A stretch of DNA of 64,000 nucleotides from Lepidostoma basale (GCA_022606425.2 JAHDVF020000074.1:372001-436000), one strand, 5' to 3'. Shown: positions 12,366-22,419, counted from the stretch's first letter. A program made the numbers and translations. The notes: generated from the letters alone by a model not told the origin.

Positions 12366-12852
12366 TTGTATACAATAATTACTTGTATATCCGGAACTGT
12401 CATGATATCATTGCGCACCTTATTTAAAGATATCATACTTTAGTTCTTGTTGTATGAATAATACGGATTCAAAGTCCTGCTTATCACACCAATCAGTTAA
12501 AAAAAAGCGCGGCAATATACCGGATATATAAGAGTTCAATAGAATCAATAAAATTTAAAAAAATCGGCTACGCGAGGAATCAAAAAAATCGACGTCAGTG
12601 TGCTGATTTAATATTCTTACCCCTTCGAAAATAATGTAGCTATGGCTATTTGGTTAGCTTCAAAATAATTTTGTTTCAGTTTTTGAAACTATACATTAAA
12701 TATTTTATATCGATGTATAATTAATGTGCGTTTTCTAAAAGTTGATTCTAATTTATTTAATTTAAAGAGAGTGAAATTGATTGATTTCTCGTTAAATATG
12801 ATAAAACTTCTAGAAAACCTACGTGTTCATCATTATTTAATAGGATTTACCT
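12366..12852. other. AT-rich stretch with an F9 arm trace
   Basis: Contains an AAAACTTCTAGAAAACC fragment at about 12800 resembling F9 outer arms. Otherwise nothing recognised. Confidence 0.45.
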
Positions 12853-13352
12853 TATTTTATTAAATGAAATCACTCTTCTGCAACGATAACATAAATTTGA
12901 AACTCCGACAAAGAATAATCAAATGCTATGTGTGGTCTGTTTTATTGTATGGATGTGAAACTTGGACCTGGAAAGTCAACTCAATGAACAGACAGGAAGC
13001 ATTTGAAATGTGTCTCCATCTCCAAATGCTCAGAATTACCTGGACATATATGGTTACCAATACCAATAATGGTTACAATAATATAAACTATCAAGTTTTG
13101 GAAGATATCACATCTGGGTCATGTATTGCGTGGGGAAAAGTACAACATTCTTCAACTGATATTGGAGGTGGAAATTGAGAGACGCCGATGGCCCGGTAGG
13201 AGACAGATGTCCTGGCTGCGAAATGCGAGGGAGTGGACCGGCATCCGAAGTGCGGTGGAGCTGTTCCGAGCTGCGCAGGACAGGGACAGGTTCACCGAGG
13301 TGATCGGTAACGTTGGGGGGACCCGACAGGGCACTTGAAGAAAAAGAACCTT
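12853..13352 (+). mobile_element. Family C LINE 3' end
   Basis: The frame at 12864-13178 encodes KSLFCNDNINLKLRQRIIK, then SVLLYGCETWTW and RITWTYMVTN. A frameshift near 13130 moves to 13126-13338, which encodes MRGEKYNILQLILE, GRRQMSWLRNAREW and ELFRAAQDRDRFTEVIGNV, ending at a TGA at 13336-13338. The tail is AAGAAAAAGAA. This is the region downstream of a LINE reverse transcriptase. Two frames needed, so non-functional. Confidence 0.85.
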
Positions 13353-14282
13353 ATTTTCATTTTCTACGTTTATACATATATGTGGTAGGCTATAATCGGC
13401 CTTTTTGTATTGTTTTTCTGTGTGTTTATATTTGTTATACAATCACCGTTTATTACCAGAATAAAACCTTTGGGACGCAAGTAATAATATAGGCAGAGAT
13501 GAATGAGATTATAATCGTGTACCAAAATAAAAACATCCCACACTCAATCATCGAAAAATCTGTAAAAGTTTCTTAAGATAATCCCCCACTCTACGCACAC
13601 GGGAGCTCCAATAATTTATCTTCCTACTAATAAAACGAAAACAACAAAACTTCCTAACGAACAACTCGATTGTAAGAGATACTCCTAGTCATGTGTTTAC
13701 GTTCGAAGGTTTGTTTTGAGAAATATGGATCGCTCGCTTCGCTTTATGGGGCCGAGTTGTGTCTCTTAGGAAGAGGGAAAGTTTGTGATGTACGGCCAAA
13801 CTATCTTTCAGTACCTGTCTGACGAAAATTGAGTTTATTTCCCGCCAAAATAAAACTCTGTATTTTTGAAATAAGAAAACCTTCAATTTGTTTCCTTGCC
13901 GTAAAGGAATACGTACTCGCAAAAAAATCTTCAAAGCATTTCAAATTCTGTCAAATAAAATTACCTTCATTGTGTTTTCAAAGCACTCCAAGGGATAAAG
14001 TATCTTTTTAAATAAAAAATATTTGTAGTGTCGGAAAAGTTCCATAATTAGGTCAGAAAGAAATGATGCGAAAATGTTTTCAATCCCTTTTATTCCATTG
14101 TGTCTACATTTAATGTACGCCGAGACTTGAATAAATTATCTTCTTCCGCATGAAAACAGTGTTCAATACATTTTTTTTTAAATAAATATGTCTTACAAAA
14201 ACAAGTTAATTTGAATTGTTGGAGAAATATTTAAAAAAAAATTAAGCGTACACTATTATTATTTTAGGAATAGTTAATATAA
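13353..14282. other. Stretch without recognised features
   Basis: Contains GC-richer segments near 13580-13800 and one 81-codon minus-strand frame (13689-13934) with no recognisable family. I do not regard it as a gene. Confidence 0.45.
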
Positions 14283-14420
14283 TACTTATTCAAGACGAAT
14301 GAAAACGTCCGTTTTCAAGAAATTTTATGGGAATGACACGTTACGCATTTCTTTGGCATTATAAAATTATAATGAAATGTCTAGAAAACTGGCGTTTTCA
14401 TACGTATTGAAATATGGGGT
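14283..14420 (-). repeat. F9 hammerhead-like inverted-repeat relic
   Basis: The arms GAATGAAAACGTCCGTTTTC and CTAGAAAACTGGCGTTTTCA flank a minus-strand centre AATGCCAAAGAAATGCG followed by TAACGTGTCATTCCC. This matches the F9 centre (GCCU...AGGC, GAAACATGTCATTC) with substitutions. Confidence 0.45.
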
Positions 14421-14529
14421 TTTATATCATTGTTCAAGAAACAGTAGATCTATAATCACTCATTAACCTCCCTTCATAGCATTTGACTTCTGTGTATAAT
14501 GTCTATATTTGGTTGGTGGCTTTCATCCC

Positions 14530-14735
14530 AGAGTAGCAACAGCTATGACTGACGCGCCTAAGGTCCCGGGTTTGATTCTCGAATATGATAGTCAATATTC
14601 ACACCTTGTCATTGGTCTAGTAGAATTCACGTGACAACAAAAATGGCAATAAACTAATCACCCATCACATGTCAAAAAAACAATTGCTTAAAAATTGTTA
14701 TCAATAATTGGATTCAAATAACTACCATATTAAAA
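14530..14735 (+). mobile_element. tRNA-derived SINE, copy 1
   Basis: A decayed tRNA-like head with B-box-like GGTTTGATTC at about 14569, then the shared body GGTCTAGTAGAATTCACGTG and CCATCACATGTCA. The body recurs at 41965-42110, 46955-47185 (reversed) and 63575-63790. Confidence 0.65.
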
Positions 14736-14801
14736 AAAACAAATGGCATACTTAAAGATAAACTTAATCAATTAAATTAAAATACAAAGGATTGAAACTT
14801 A

Positions 14802-14949
14802 ACTAACTTACTGACCATCATGCCGTCTATCCGAAGGGGTAGGCAGAATGAATGGTTCAACACATTGTTCTTTACTGACATACTCTTGCTTCCTTAACGT
14901 TCGTACATCGTGTCATGCACGCATGTCAGTTTTTCCGACTCCTTACTGA
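14802..14949 (-). mobile_element. Family A LINE 3' end fragment (A4)
   Basis: Only the last about 150 bp, from the tail AACTAACTTACTGACC to the region encoding the RSRKNRRACM-type block. It is interrupted at its 5' side exactly where the tail of copy A5 begins. Confidence 0.7.
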
Positions 14950-15300
14950 TTGAAACTAACTAACTAACCATCACGCCATCTCTCCGGAGGGGTAGGCAGA
15001 GAAAATGGACCGCCACACTGTTCTATCCTGACATACTTCTCTCGATTTTTCTCTACATTCATACATCTTGTCATGCACGCACGTCATTTGTCGACGCACG
15101 GTTTCCGACTCCTCACGTGACCGATATTTAAAATTTGATTGATTTGATCGTGCCACGTTTTCCTCGACTTTCCTCTATTTTTAGCTCCGTTCACGTAGTT
15201 TACATATACCTTCTTCACCATTCTGTATTCACTCATTCTTTCCATATGTCCAAACAATCATATCGAACCTTTCTTTATTTTGTTCATAACACTTTCATTG
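14950..15300 (-). mobile_element. Family A LINE 3' end (A5)
   Basis: Minus-strand copy with tail ACTAACTAACTAACC at 14951. Fragments HDKMYECREKSREVCQDRT, WRSIFSAYPSGE and the upstream ARSNQSNFKYRS block are readable across frames. It abuts A4 head-to-tail, and its 5' end abuts a plus-strand family B element. Confidence 0.75.
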
Positions 15301-15690
15301 TACGGCTTGATTTACGGCTGCGAGACATGATGCCTATCCGAAAGAAATAAACGGAGACTAGAGGCTTTTGAGATGTGGTCCTATAGAAGACTATTAGGAA
15401 TTTCCTGGAGAGACCACATCACGAATGAGGAGGTTCTTCAAAGAATCGAAGGAGGAAGGCACCTGCTCAGGACCTTGTCCGAAAGGCGTGCAAGATGGAT
15501 CGGCCATGTAATACGTCAAGAAAGTCTCTTGCATGCCATAATGGAGGGTATGACCGAGAGGACAAACTCTAGGGGACGCCCACGCCGAGAGTACGCTGCT
15601 CATCATATGCAGATTTCAAAAGAGCTTCGCAAGAGAGGGAAGAATGGGAGCGAAGAATATAAGAAATTGCTACAAACTTTGCATTGAAAC
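15301..15690 (+). mobile_element. Family B LINE 3' end (B1)
   Basis: The frame at 15373-15687 encodes MWSYRRLLGISWRDHITNEE, RWIGHVIRQESLLHAIMEGM and GRPRREY, with a deletion and frame change near 15595 that removes the LEDLLVDVR block present in B2 and B3. Upstream bases 15301-15372 still read LYGCETW- and KRRLEAFE-like peptides in another frame. Non-functional LINE remnant. Confidence 0.85.
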
Positions 15691-16063
15691 TAAATAAATT
15701 AAAACTTCAATGTTAATCACAATGCTTAAATCAAATAAAAATACTTGATTATTTTTAGTCCACTGTAGACGTTTTGCTATTTTATTCACTTCAATAGCAA
15801 TGTCCACGTCTATAACTTTTATCGTATCTCGATAAAGTAAATAATTCGCAGGGAGGCCACGATTGGAGGGTAGTAAGTTTAGTAGTTTAAGAAACTCACA
15901 TCATCAAAAGGCAGTTTGCGCTTTTGCCGACAGCTGCACGAGTACGCCACCGAGTTGAGATGGGCTGAGAGAAAGCCAAGATGTTTTTCTTTGATCACTT
16001 TACATATAATTTGTATTTTTAAGATAATGTACGAATCATTTATTGAATAATAATTAAATAAAA
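15691..16063. other. Stretch without recognised features
   Basis: A GC-richer piece at about 15850-15980 shows no gene or repeat family. Confidence 0.45.
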
Positions 16064-16078
16064 CGATGTTTATTTTGA

Positions 16079-16118
16079 CAGCGACCGGTTTCTCAGGCTC
16101 GCTGGCATCGACAGACTG
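16079..16118 (-). ncRNA. Hammerhead-like motif, F2 family (left arm)
   Basis: On the minus strand: CAGT (stem I), CTGTCGA box at 16114-16108, stem II GCCAG...CCTG, GAAA at 16092-16089, CCGG stem III, GTC at 16085-16083, then GCTG completing a 4-bp stem I. The box differs from CUGANGA by A6 to U. Three helices can form. Confidence 0.65.
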
Positions 16119-16241
16119 GTGACACTATTGCAAACCGAGTCCTTTATATACACACAGATCAGGGGTGATAACATGGTTCTATATTAAAATAATCTTCAAA
16201 TATAATATTTATTTTAAGGACTCGGTTTGCAATAGTGTCAC

Positions 16242-16282
16242 CAGTCTGTCGATGCCAGCGAGCCTGGTGAAACCGGTCGCTG
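16242..16282 (+). ncRNA. Hammerhead-like motif, F2 family (right arm)
   Basis: CAGT at 16242-16245 can pair with GCTG at 16279-16282 (stem I). The CTGTCGA box is at 16246-16252, followed by one extra T, then stem II CCAG with CTGG. GAAA is at 16269-16272, the self-complementary CCGG follows, and GTC is at 16276-16278. Only the A6-to-U change departs from the consensus core. Mirror copy of the motif at 16079-16118. Confidence 0.7.
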
Positions 16283-16439
16283 TCGAAATAAAGACAAAAG
16301 TGGAAGTAGTTAAAATTCATCGTTTTTTTTTTTCAATATTATTTAAAATGAACTTCCATCAAAAGATTTCAGTATAATCATTTGTTTTTATTGAAGGTTA
16401 AGGCTTTAACAATGCCAAATTTCGTTGAAATTAAAAAAA

Positions 16440-16700
16440 AATACCCTGTTTTTATTCCACTTTTATTATAAAAGTGGAATGAAAACAGTGTTTTTATAAT
16501 AATTACTGTCTCTCTTGTCTTTATTCCGACAGCGACAGCGGCTAGAGTCAAACCATTATGTCGATGCCAGCTTATCTGGCATAACTAGCCTTTGTCGAAA
16601 TAAAGACAAAAGTGGAAGTAGTTATTTAAAAAACATAGTTTAATTTTAATTTTTCAAAAATATAAGAAAAAAAATTACGCGAGTGTTTTAATTTGATAAC
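16440..16700 (+). repeat. F2 element, second copy, with degenerate hammerhead-like motif
   Basis: The flanking arms TTGTCTTTATT (16515-16525) and AATAAAGACAA (16599-16609) pair perfectly. Between them are a TGTCGA box remnant at 16559-16564 and an intact stem II (GCCAG with CTGGC), but TAAC replaces GAAA. A separate 27-bp palindrome (ATTCCACTTTT and its complement) sits at 16454-16480. The F2 tail follows. Confidence 0.6.
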
Positions 16701-17062
16701 AGTAGTGAGCTATGCAGTGTGGTAAAAAGCTCATAAAAACATATACGTGAACGAGCCTGGCTAAAAGCATTAAATTATTCAAATGTTTTTCCTCTTCATT
16801 CTGCAATAAAAAAATAAATCAGTTTACTGTCGGAAATCAAGACCAAAAAGAAAACATGCTTCCACATCCAACGAATAAAAATAATGGCGTCAGTTTCTTA
16901 CCTACGTGGTATATTCAAAACATTCATAATTCAGCAATAAAAATGTAAAGCCGAGCCAGCGATGAACGGAATGGGTGGCCAAAAGAAATAACATATTCCT
17001 TCTATATAAACTATCATTTTGTGTTATGGATTCATAATTGAATCATTTAAAAACTTTGTATC
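16701..17062. other. AT-rich stretch without recognised features
   Basis: No supported gene or repeat. Confidence 0.5.
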
Positions 17063-17260
17063 ACAACACTTTATTATAATTGTTAAAATAAATTAACAAA
17101 TGAATTCATTTTTATATCTGCAAAACTTACCGTATCATAATTTTTTTAAATATTAATTTATAATAGTATACTCGTATACGAAACGATTTTAACAATATTT
17201 CCACTGATGAAGGGGTTCCGTGTCCCGAAATACATGTGTGTTCAATTTATAATAAACTGT
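17063..17260 (+). repeat. F3-type inverted repeat with hammerhead-like motif
   Basis: The arms CAACACTTTATTATAATTG (about 17073) and CAATTTATAATAAACTGTTG (about 17242) are inverted. Just upstream of the right arm is a plus-strand motif: box CTGATGA 17204-17210, extra A, GGG...CCC stem II, GAAA 17227-17230, and palindromic ACATGT 17232-17237. Both core boxes match consensus, but an extra U follows GAAA and the cleavage triplet is GUG, which a hammerhead would not cut. Confidence 0.6.
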
Positions 17261-17281
17261 TGTGTTTTACAAGATTTTTTA

Positions 17282-17446
17282 AAATAAATATAACTGCACT
17301 TAGTAACAACACTTTATCACAGACATGTTACGGTTATAACATAACCCTTTTCAATAAACAAAAATTTAACAATTATGTTATAACTGAAACATGTCTGTTA
17401 TATGTGAAATACGGTATTGTTATACTAAGTGCAGTTATATTTATTC
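17282..17446. repeat. Foldback element with GAAACATGTC remnant
   Basis: The arms AAATATAACTGCACTTAGTA (17284) and its complement (ending about 17445) pair over about 65 bp with small gaps. The right arm includes GAAACATGTCTG, the 3' half of an F3-type core, but no CUGANGA box. Probably a deletion derivative of an F3 element. Confidence 0.65.
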
Positions 17447-17977
17447 AAATAAAAATCCACAACATAAAGTGAAGGCGAACATACAAGAAATTCTAAAGAT
17501 TTTAAAATTATTCAAATGAAATATTCAAAAACATATTTATTTTTTAGTGATGTCTTACGTAAAATGATTAGCTTTAAAATACCGAAAAAACGATCTACGT
17601 ACTGTTTTAAACAAATCATAAAATATTCTATATACATAATATAATAAAAATAATTATAAAGATTTGATTTCTCGGAGTTTAACTATATTTTACGAAAATA
17701 ACACACATTATCATTTTTTTTTGATAATTGATAAATTTATATTAGCAAGCTAAAAAACTGTAAATAATATGGAATCTGTAAAACTGTTTTTATTGGAATC
17801 AATAACTCAGTGTGGAGTTTTACATAAATTTTCAAGAGAAATAATTATTTACCCATATTCTTTATCATATGGTATATAAGTATTTAATTTGAAAAAATGC
17901 CTTATTATTATGCAAATAAGTCCTAAGTCAGGTTGTATTTCCATATTTTTTACATAATTTGATAAATTAATTATTAT
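17447..17977. other. AT-rich stretch without recognised features
   Basis: Nothing supported. Confidence 0.5.
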
Positions 17978-18089
17978 TAGTTGTAAGAAATGGATTTTTT
18001 TAATTAATGAAATTAAAAAATAATCAATCTAATTAGATTGATTATTTTTTAATTTCATTAATAATAAAAAATCCATTTCTTACAACTAA
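17978..18089. repeat. Near-perfect 112-bp palindrome
   Basis: Arms of about 53 bp (17978-18030 and 18034-18089) match almost completely with essentially no loop. The outer ends are TTAGTTGTAAGAAATGGAT and its complement. No core motif of the hammerhead type and no coding sequence. Confidence 0.85.
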
Positions 18090-18139
18090 TACATAACATA
18101 TTAATTGATTTCATGATTAATTGATTACATAACATATTA

Positions 18140-18190
18140 GTTTCCATACTAAGTAAGGGCTTCTGTGTCCCGTTACGAAAAAGTTATTCA
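18140..18190 (+). repeat. Degenerate F3 hammerhead-like remnant
   Basis: ACTAAGTAAGGGCTTCTGTG followed by TCCCGTTACGAAA closely follows the F3 copy at 11659-11718 (CTGATAAAGGGCTTCTGTG), but the box and GAAACATGT are mutated. Confidence 0.4.
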
Positions 18191-18711
18191 AAAGATAAAT
18201 TAGAGTTTAAAATCCAATTGCGAAATAACAAATGCTCTAACCAGCAGAGTTTATAAAAAAATGCTCGTACATTGTTCACCTTTAAATCGCCCACTCTGTA
18301 TTTCAGTGAATTCATCAGAGTCAGGAAACAAATGTATTATTTGTGTTTTCATTCTATTTTTCCGTAAGTTAATATTAATCGCACGGCGTATCTGCTACAC
18401 ATCCCCCTTCTCTCTTCCGTTTTGTCTCCCAAGACTCATAAACTATCCCCCTTTATCTCGGGGCCGTAAACCTCCAAAAGTACTAGTGATGGGAAAAATC
18501 GAGCGATTTTTATCGAGGTATTTTGATAACGGAGAAAATACGAATTTATATTTCGTAAAGTCAAAACCTGCTGTTCTTTTTTTAAATAAATTAACACGTT
18601 TATATAAAATTTACTCTATTACTTGTTTTGAAGGTTTTGTGCCTGCATTGTCACGTTACATTTTTAATGACTTTGAAAATTTTAATAAAACTTTAATAAT
18701 AATTAATATTT
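18191..18711. other. Stretch with a 179-codon frame of unknown meaning
   Basis: A plus-strand frame from 18261 to 18800 (179 codons) is the longest one here without a LINE match. It is rich in Lys, Asn, Phe and Ile in its second half, has no domain I recognise, and its 3' end runs into the foldback at 18712-18845. I consider it a chance frame in AT-rich DNA. Confidence 0.4.
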
Positions 18712-18845
18712 TAAATGTAGAAGTAAAATCGGCACTTAGTACAAAAAAATCTATGTTTACGGTTTCGTTCTATAATATATATCATATAGAACGAAACTGA
18801 TATTTGTTTTTTTTTTGTACTCAGTGCCTATTTTATTTCAACCAT
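18712..18845. repeat. Foldback element
   Basis: The arms GGCACTTAGTACAAAAAAAT and GGTTTCGTTCTATA pair with TATAGAACGAAACTGA and TTTTGTACTCAGTGCC. The two halves meet at an ATATAT centre at about 18780. Confidence 0.7.
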
Positions 18846-19011
18846 TCATGTATAAATTAGATAAAATTATCATGTAAGATCACCTACAGGTATATCTATT
18901 AAACTGGAAATTACTGATGTTTTTATCAAGAATAGTATGTATTATAATATTATATAATGATTTGCCATTAATATTTCTTACAATATTGTATTACCGTAAA
19001 AATCTCTAAAA

Positions 19012-19112
19012 GAAGCTCTTCTTCTTCTTTTTCCTTGCATTAGACATATGTATTCTGTTCTTTTTCCATCTTTTGAGAGGTCTTCCACGAGGACGAGTCC
19101 TGTGAGACTGTT
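19012..19112 (-). mobile_element. LINE 3' end fragment (single-copy family)
   Basis: On the minus strand it encodes RTRPRGRPLKRWKKN followed by a lysine-rich AAGAAGAAG tail, the usual end of a LINE C-terminal domain. Only about 100 bp. Confidence 0.5.
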
Positions 19113-19204
19113 TATGTAGTGCAATAAGTGATGAAGTTTAAAAATGAGTTTTTCTTATCAATTGTTTTTTTGTTAACTAATTAACCGATTTTTATTCCCA
19201 ACTC

Positions 19205-19335
19205 TATTCAAAGTTCATATCATCATCATCATCATCATCATCCTAAGCTCGACAGCCCTGGGTGGGCCTTGGCTGAATCCAGGAGCTTCCTCCATTCTTG
19301 TCTGTTTGATGCCCCCATTCTCCAATTTCTCATGT
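19205..19335 (-). mobile_element. LINE 3' end fragment with ATC repeat tail
   Basis: A run of ATC/GAT triplets at about 19218-19242 is followed by GCCCTGGGTGGGCCTTGGCT, which reads as a LINE C-terminal peptide (A-K-A-H-P-G-like) on the minus strand. Family not assigned. Confidence 0.45.
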
Positions 19336-19907
19336 TCATATCAGGGGTTATAAAATATCATAAGAACTATTAAATTCTCCCAGAGAATCTTCTATGAAAT
19401 TTTTTAGGCCTTACTTATCTTCTTGAAAATTAAGATTATGAAGTGCAGAATTTTCATTAGAGTATCTTAAGAACTAACCCTTAGCACTGTGAGTTCGGTT
19501 TTAAATTGAGGAGTTCATTATTTTCGTAAAGGTTAATGAGTATAATTATTTCAGCCTTCAGATTTCTAGTACTTTCTCCAATAAGTTTCAATTACGTCTC
19601 GGATACAGAGAAGCACACAATCTTGCTTTATATTAATTTAAAATTGTTATTTATAAATCATTTTGAACGTAGCAAATTCAACTTATTATACGCAATCAAG
19701 CATGGTTTTAAATTTCTCGATCATCATACTTGAAATCATTAGAGAGAAAGGTAAATTGTTTACTGAATTTAATATATTGTTTGATATTACTTTTGACAAA
19801 GCTATACTGTTTTTGCCATTTTGTCCGCAATATGAAATGTGTATTTTCATGATAATTTATTTCACTGCTTAAATTTGATTTGAAAAAAAGAAACACAAAA
19901 ATAAAAT
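19336..19907. other. AT-rich stretch without recognised features
   Basis: Overlapping short frames on both strands, none with family resemblance. Confidence 0.5.
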
Positions 19908-20160
19908 AAAAATATTTCTATTTTTCTTTTTTATACACCTTGTATATACAATACTTATATTAAAAAAATAAAATTATGTAGACATGTTTCGGACAAACAG
20001 TCCTTCTTCGGTAACGATACATTTTTAAAAATATTATAAAATTGTTTTTTACTGAAAAAGTAGGTACTGATTTTCCGAAACATGTAGGTATATATAATTA
20101 ATTTTTTTTAAATATAAGTTTTGTATATACAAAATGTATAAAAAAAAATAGAAATAAGCC
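19908..20160. repeat. F3 inverted-repeat element with paired hammerhead-like motifs
   Basis: The outer arms share TTGTATATACAA-type sequence near a TATTTCTATTTTT block and its complement. A minus-strand motif sits at 19981-20011: box CCGAAGA, extra A, stem II GGAC with GUCC, GAAA, CATG, GTC. A plus-strand motif sits at 20052-20087: box CTGAAAA, GAAACATGTAGG. The minus copy has one change in the box (U4 to C); the plus copy lacks a good stem II and the GUC triplet. Confidence 0.7.
19981..20011 (-). ncRNA. Hammerhead-like motif, F3 family
   Basis: Minus strand: box CCGAAGA (20011-20005), stem II GGAC/GUCC, GAAA (19990-19987), self-complementary CATG, GTC (19983-19981). Nearly identical to the better copy at 59507-59560. 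Confidence 0.6.
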
Positions 20161-20282
20161 ATCATAACAACACAAATTATATATAAGAAAAAAAATTTAA
20201 ATATCCCAAAACCTAATTAATTATTTATTTAATAATATTTAAAATAATAATTATTTTTATTGTTATTATTATTATAAAAGAA

Positions 20283-20545
20283 AAGTTATCAGAAACAAGC
20301 TTACGATGGCACGGTCACGTGAAAAGATCTCACGACCATATCGTGAAAAAGTGTCTTTCCGTGACTAGTAAGAGAGGGAGAATAAGACCTCAAACCGCCT
20401 GGCTAACGGATGTGCAGAGGGTAATGAAGGTTCTTGGCCTTAAGGATGAAGCTGCTTTCCAAAGTTATATCTGGAGCCAAATGACAGGGAAAACCGACCC
20501 CGAGTGACGGGAAGAGGCGAAGGAAAATAGGAAGATCATTCTTAT
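20283..20545 (+). mobile_element. LINE 3' end fragment (family D, single copy)
   Basis: Reads RWHGHVKRSHDHIVKKCLS, GRIRPQTAWLTDVQRVMK, and a WSQMTGKTDPE ending at a TGA at about 20507. This is the GHVxR region and downstream zone of a LINE distinct from families A, B, C and the RTE-like family. 5' truncated. Confidence 0.7.
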
Positions 20546-22023
20546 CATTTTTTTTAAATAATATATATTTTTTTTTTATATTTTCATTTTTTATAATTAT
20601 TACTGGATAAAAAAGGAAGAAAATTGGCGTGCTAGGTTAACAACCTACATACCGTAAAAAAATAACCTAAAGCTCAAAGTACAGAGAAGAAAACCTCGGA
20701 CAATAAAGGACTACTCTGGAAACCGACCAAAGCTAAAAAACGGACACGAGTACGAAAACCAAAACAAAACTATTAATATTATTAATATTACTGTTTTAAA
20801 TATTTTTGTTGTTATTTATTATTTATATTTATTGTTAATGGCTATTTGCATCAATTTCTTTAACAGTTTTTCCTTATATTTTTTGTAATAGTAATAAAAA
20901 ACAAAAAGTAAGATGTTATCGGTAATCTAATACATCCAATACATCCTTATGAACTTATTGGTCAAACAATATTATAAACAAATCTCAGATTAATGTCAAA
21001 TGAAAGATTGATTAAAGCAGAAATCCCCCAAGCAATTAACTATTCGTTTGAAAGATTCTGATGTCCACACTGCATAGTTTAAAATGCATTAGTCTGCTTT
21101 AGTCTGGAAGTGAAACCATTGCAAACCTTTTACCACATATCTTTAATAATAAAGTTTATTGATTTGAGTTAAGATGGTTTAATTATCGTTTACACTTTGA
21201 AAGCGTTAAATATTGGGAGCATTTTAGAAGTCCATAGATACTGAAATACAAAGGTTTACGAGACTTACAGAGAAAGTTTTAAACTTATCTTAATCTGTAT
21301 GAATTGGCATGGGAAAATTCACAGTGGAACTATTTTTTATAGTGGAAGCGTCGCTTTTCCATAAAAATAATTAAATAAAATAAGTTACAAGCATTTGATA
21401 ATACCTCGGAAACAAACGTTTCTCTGAAAAAAATGTATCTCTTTGTGAACAATAATTTATTAATAATTCTAATTATTTATTAATTAAATTTTTTAATAAA
21501 TTGTTGTTAACAAATTTGTGCCGCATATAAAAGAAAAGTTTCTCTATTCAAATTTTAATTTTATACACCATTTTTAATCAACAATATATTTTATTTGCCA
21601 TTTTTTAAATAAATAAATTGAAAATAATTTTATTTTAATTTGATTATTTAAAAGGATATGCAGTCTCACAATTTTTTGTGCAACAGTTAATGAATCGTTC
21701 TTTTCATGTCACGAGAAAGTCCCATGACCAGCGAAACCGCTTGGAAAGTACTTTTTAAGTTGTATACTTGAGTAAACAAATATCTGAATATCCGATGATC
21801 ATACGTACATTTGGATGATTTTAAATTAAATAACAATCATGTTGCTTTGGCTAAAGACAGTATTATTGTGTATAATTATCAATAATCAGTTACATATAAA
21901 TTTATTAGATAAATCAGTGTTTTAAAAATTAATTTTGATATTTGAAATTTCATGGAAGTTCATCGTAAAATATATTATAAAAATATTGTTTTAAATATGT
22001 ATTTAGTTAAAATCCACTAATAT
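20546..22023. other. AT-rich stretch without recognised features
   Basis: A weakly GC-richer piece at about 20640-20770 has no family match. The rest is AT-rich. Confidence 0.5.
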
Positions 22024-22106
22024 GTGCGTCTTCGAATAGTTTTGGCAGCTTGCTGAAAATATCAGGAGATGGCAGCGGGCTGCCGAAACCAGCCGAAGAC
22101 AAAAAC
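22024..22106 (+). ncRNA. Three-helix hammerhead-like motif, F7 family
   Basis: GTCTTCG (22028-22034) pairs perfectly with CGAAGAC (22094-22100). Stem II GGCAGC (22071-22076) pairs perfectly with GCTGCC (22079-22084). GAAA follows at 22085-22088. The box region reads CAGGAGA (22063-22069), two changes from CUGANGA, and no GUC follows, so this copy is probably inactive. It is unlike the other families in arm sequence. Confidence 0.5.
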
Positions 22107-22189
22107 ATAGGTAGATTTTAACATGTCCATTTAAAAAATATTTTTTATATTTTCATTTTTATTATTAACCATTGTTTTGATATAAACAC

Positions 22190-22400
22190 TATTATATTTC
22201 AACATTATAAAATGTTTATGTTTTAAAACACTGTTATAATACGTATAAAAATTTATATTTTGAGACTGTTGCGACGGGTGTTTCGGGAACTTTTGGCATC
22301 ATCAGGTGATACGCAAAACTCTTATTGATGATGCCAACACAGGTAGGCAATCAGCTGTCGCGACAATCTCATAAAAAATATTTATTATGTCTAGAACCAT
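22190..22400. repeat. F1 inverted-repeat element with paired hammerhead-like motifs
   Basis: The arms GAGACTGTTGCGAC and GTCGCGACAATCTC flank the pair. The minus-strand motif spans 22305-22273: intact CTGATGA box, shortened stem II, GAAA, CACCC, GTC, GCAAC. The plus-strand motif spans 22325-22359: box TTGATGA, GCCAAC stem II, GAAA lost, CAGCTGTC present. Confidence 0.7.
22273..22305 (-). ncRNA. Hammerhead-like motif, F1 family
   Basis: CTGATGA at 22305-22299, GAAA at 22284-22281 and GTC at 22275-22273 are all consensus. Stem II has lost its family pairing (GCCAA...GUUCCC), and stem III CACCCG is no longer self-complementary. Confidence 0.5.
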
Positions 22401-22419
22401 GATTTATAACTCCATATTT

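Larger units (their letters stand above)
16064..16385. repeat. F2 inverted-repeat element with paired hammerhead-like motifs
   Basis: Two near-identical arms of about 110-130 bp (about 16064-16155 and 16212-16298) are reverse complements. Each includes GACTCGGTTTGCAATAGTGT and a complete hammerhead-like unit, one per strand, facing outward from a short central spacer. The right arm continues into a tail AATAAAGACAAAAGTGGAAG followed by TGAACTTCCATCAAAAGATT. That tail is also found at 16600-16690, 26521-26634 and 32710-32800, which defines a dispersed family. Confidence 0.8.

Noticed and set aside
13689..13934. 81-codon minus-strand frame
   Set aside because: No similarity, no splice context, no partner exon.
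18261..18800. A 179-codon plus-strand frame
   Set aside because: Low-complexity AT-rich composition, no domain, and its end overlaps a foldback element; treated as a chance frame.
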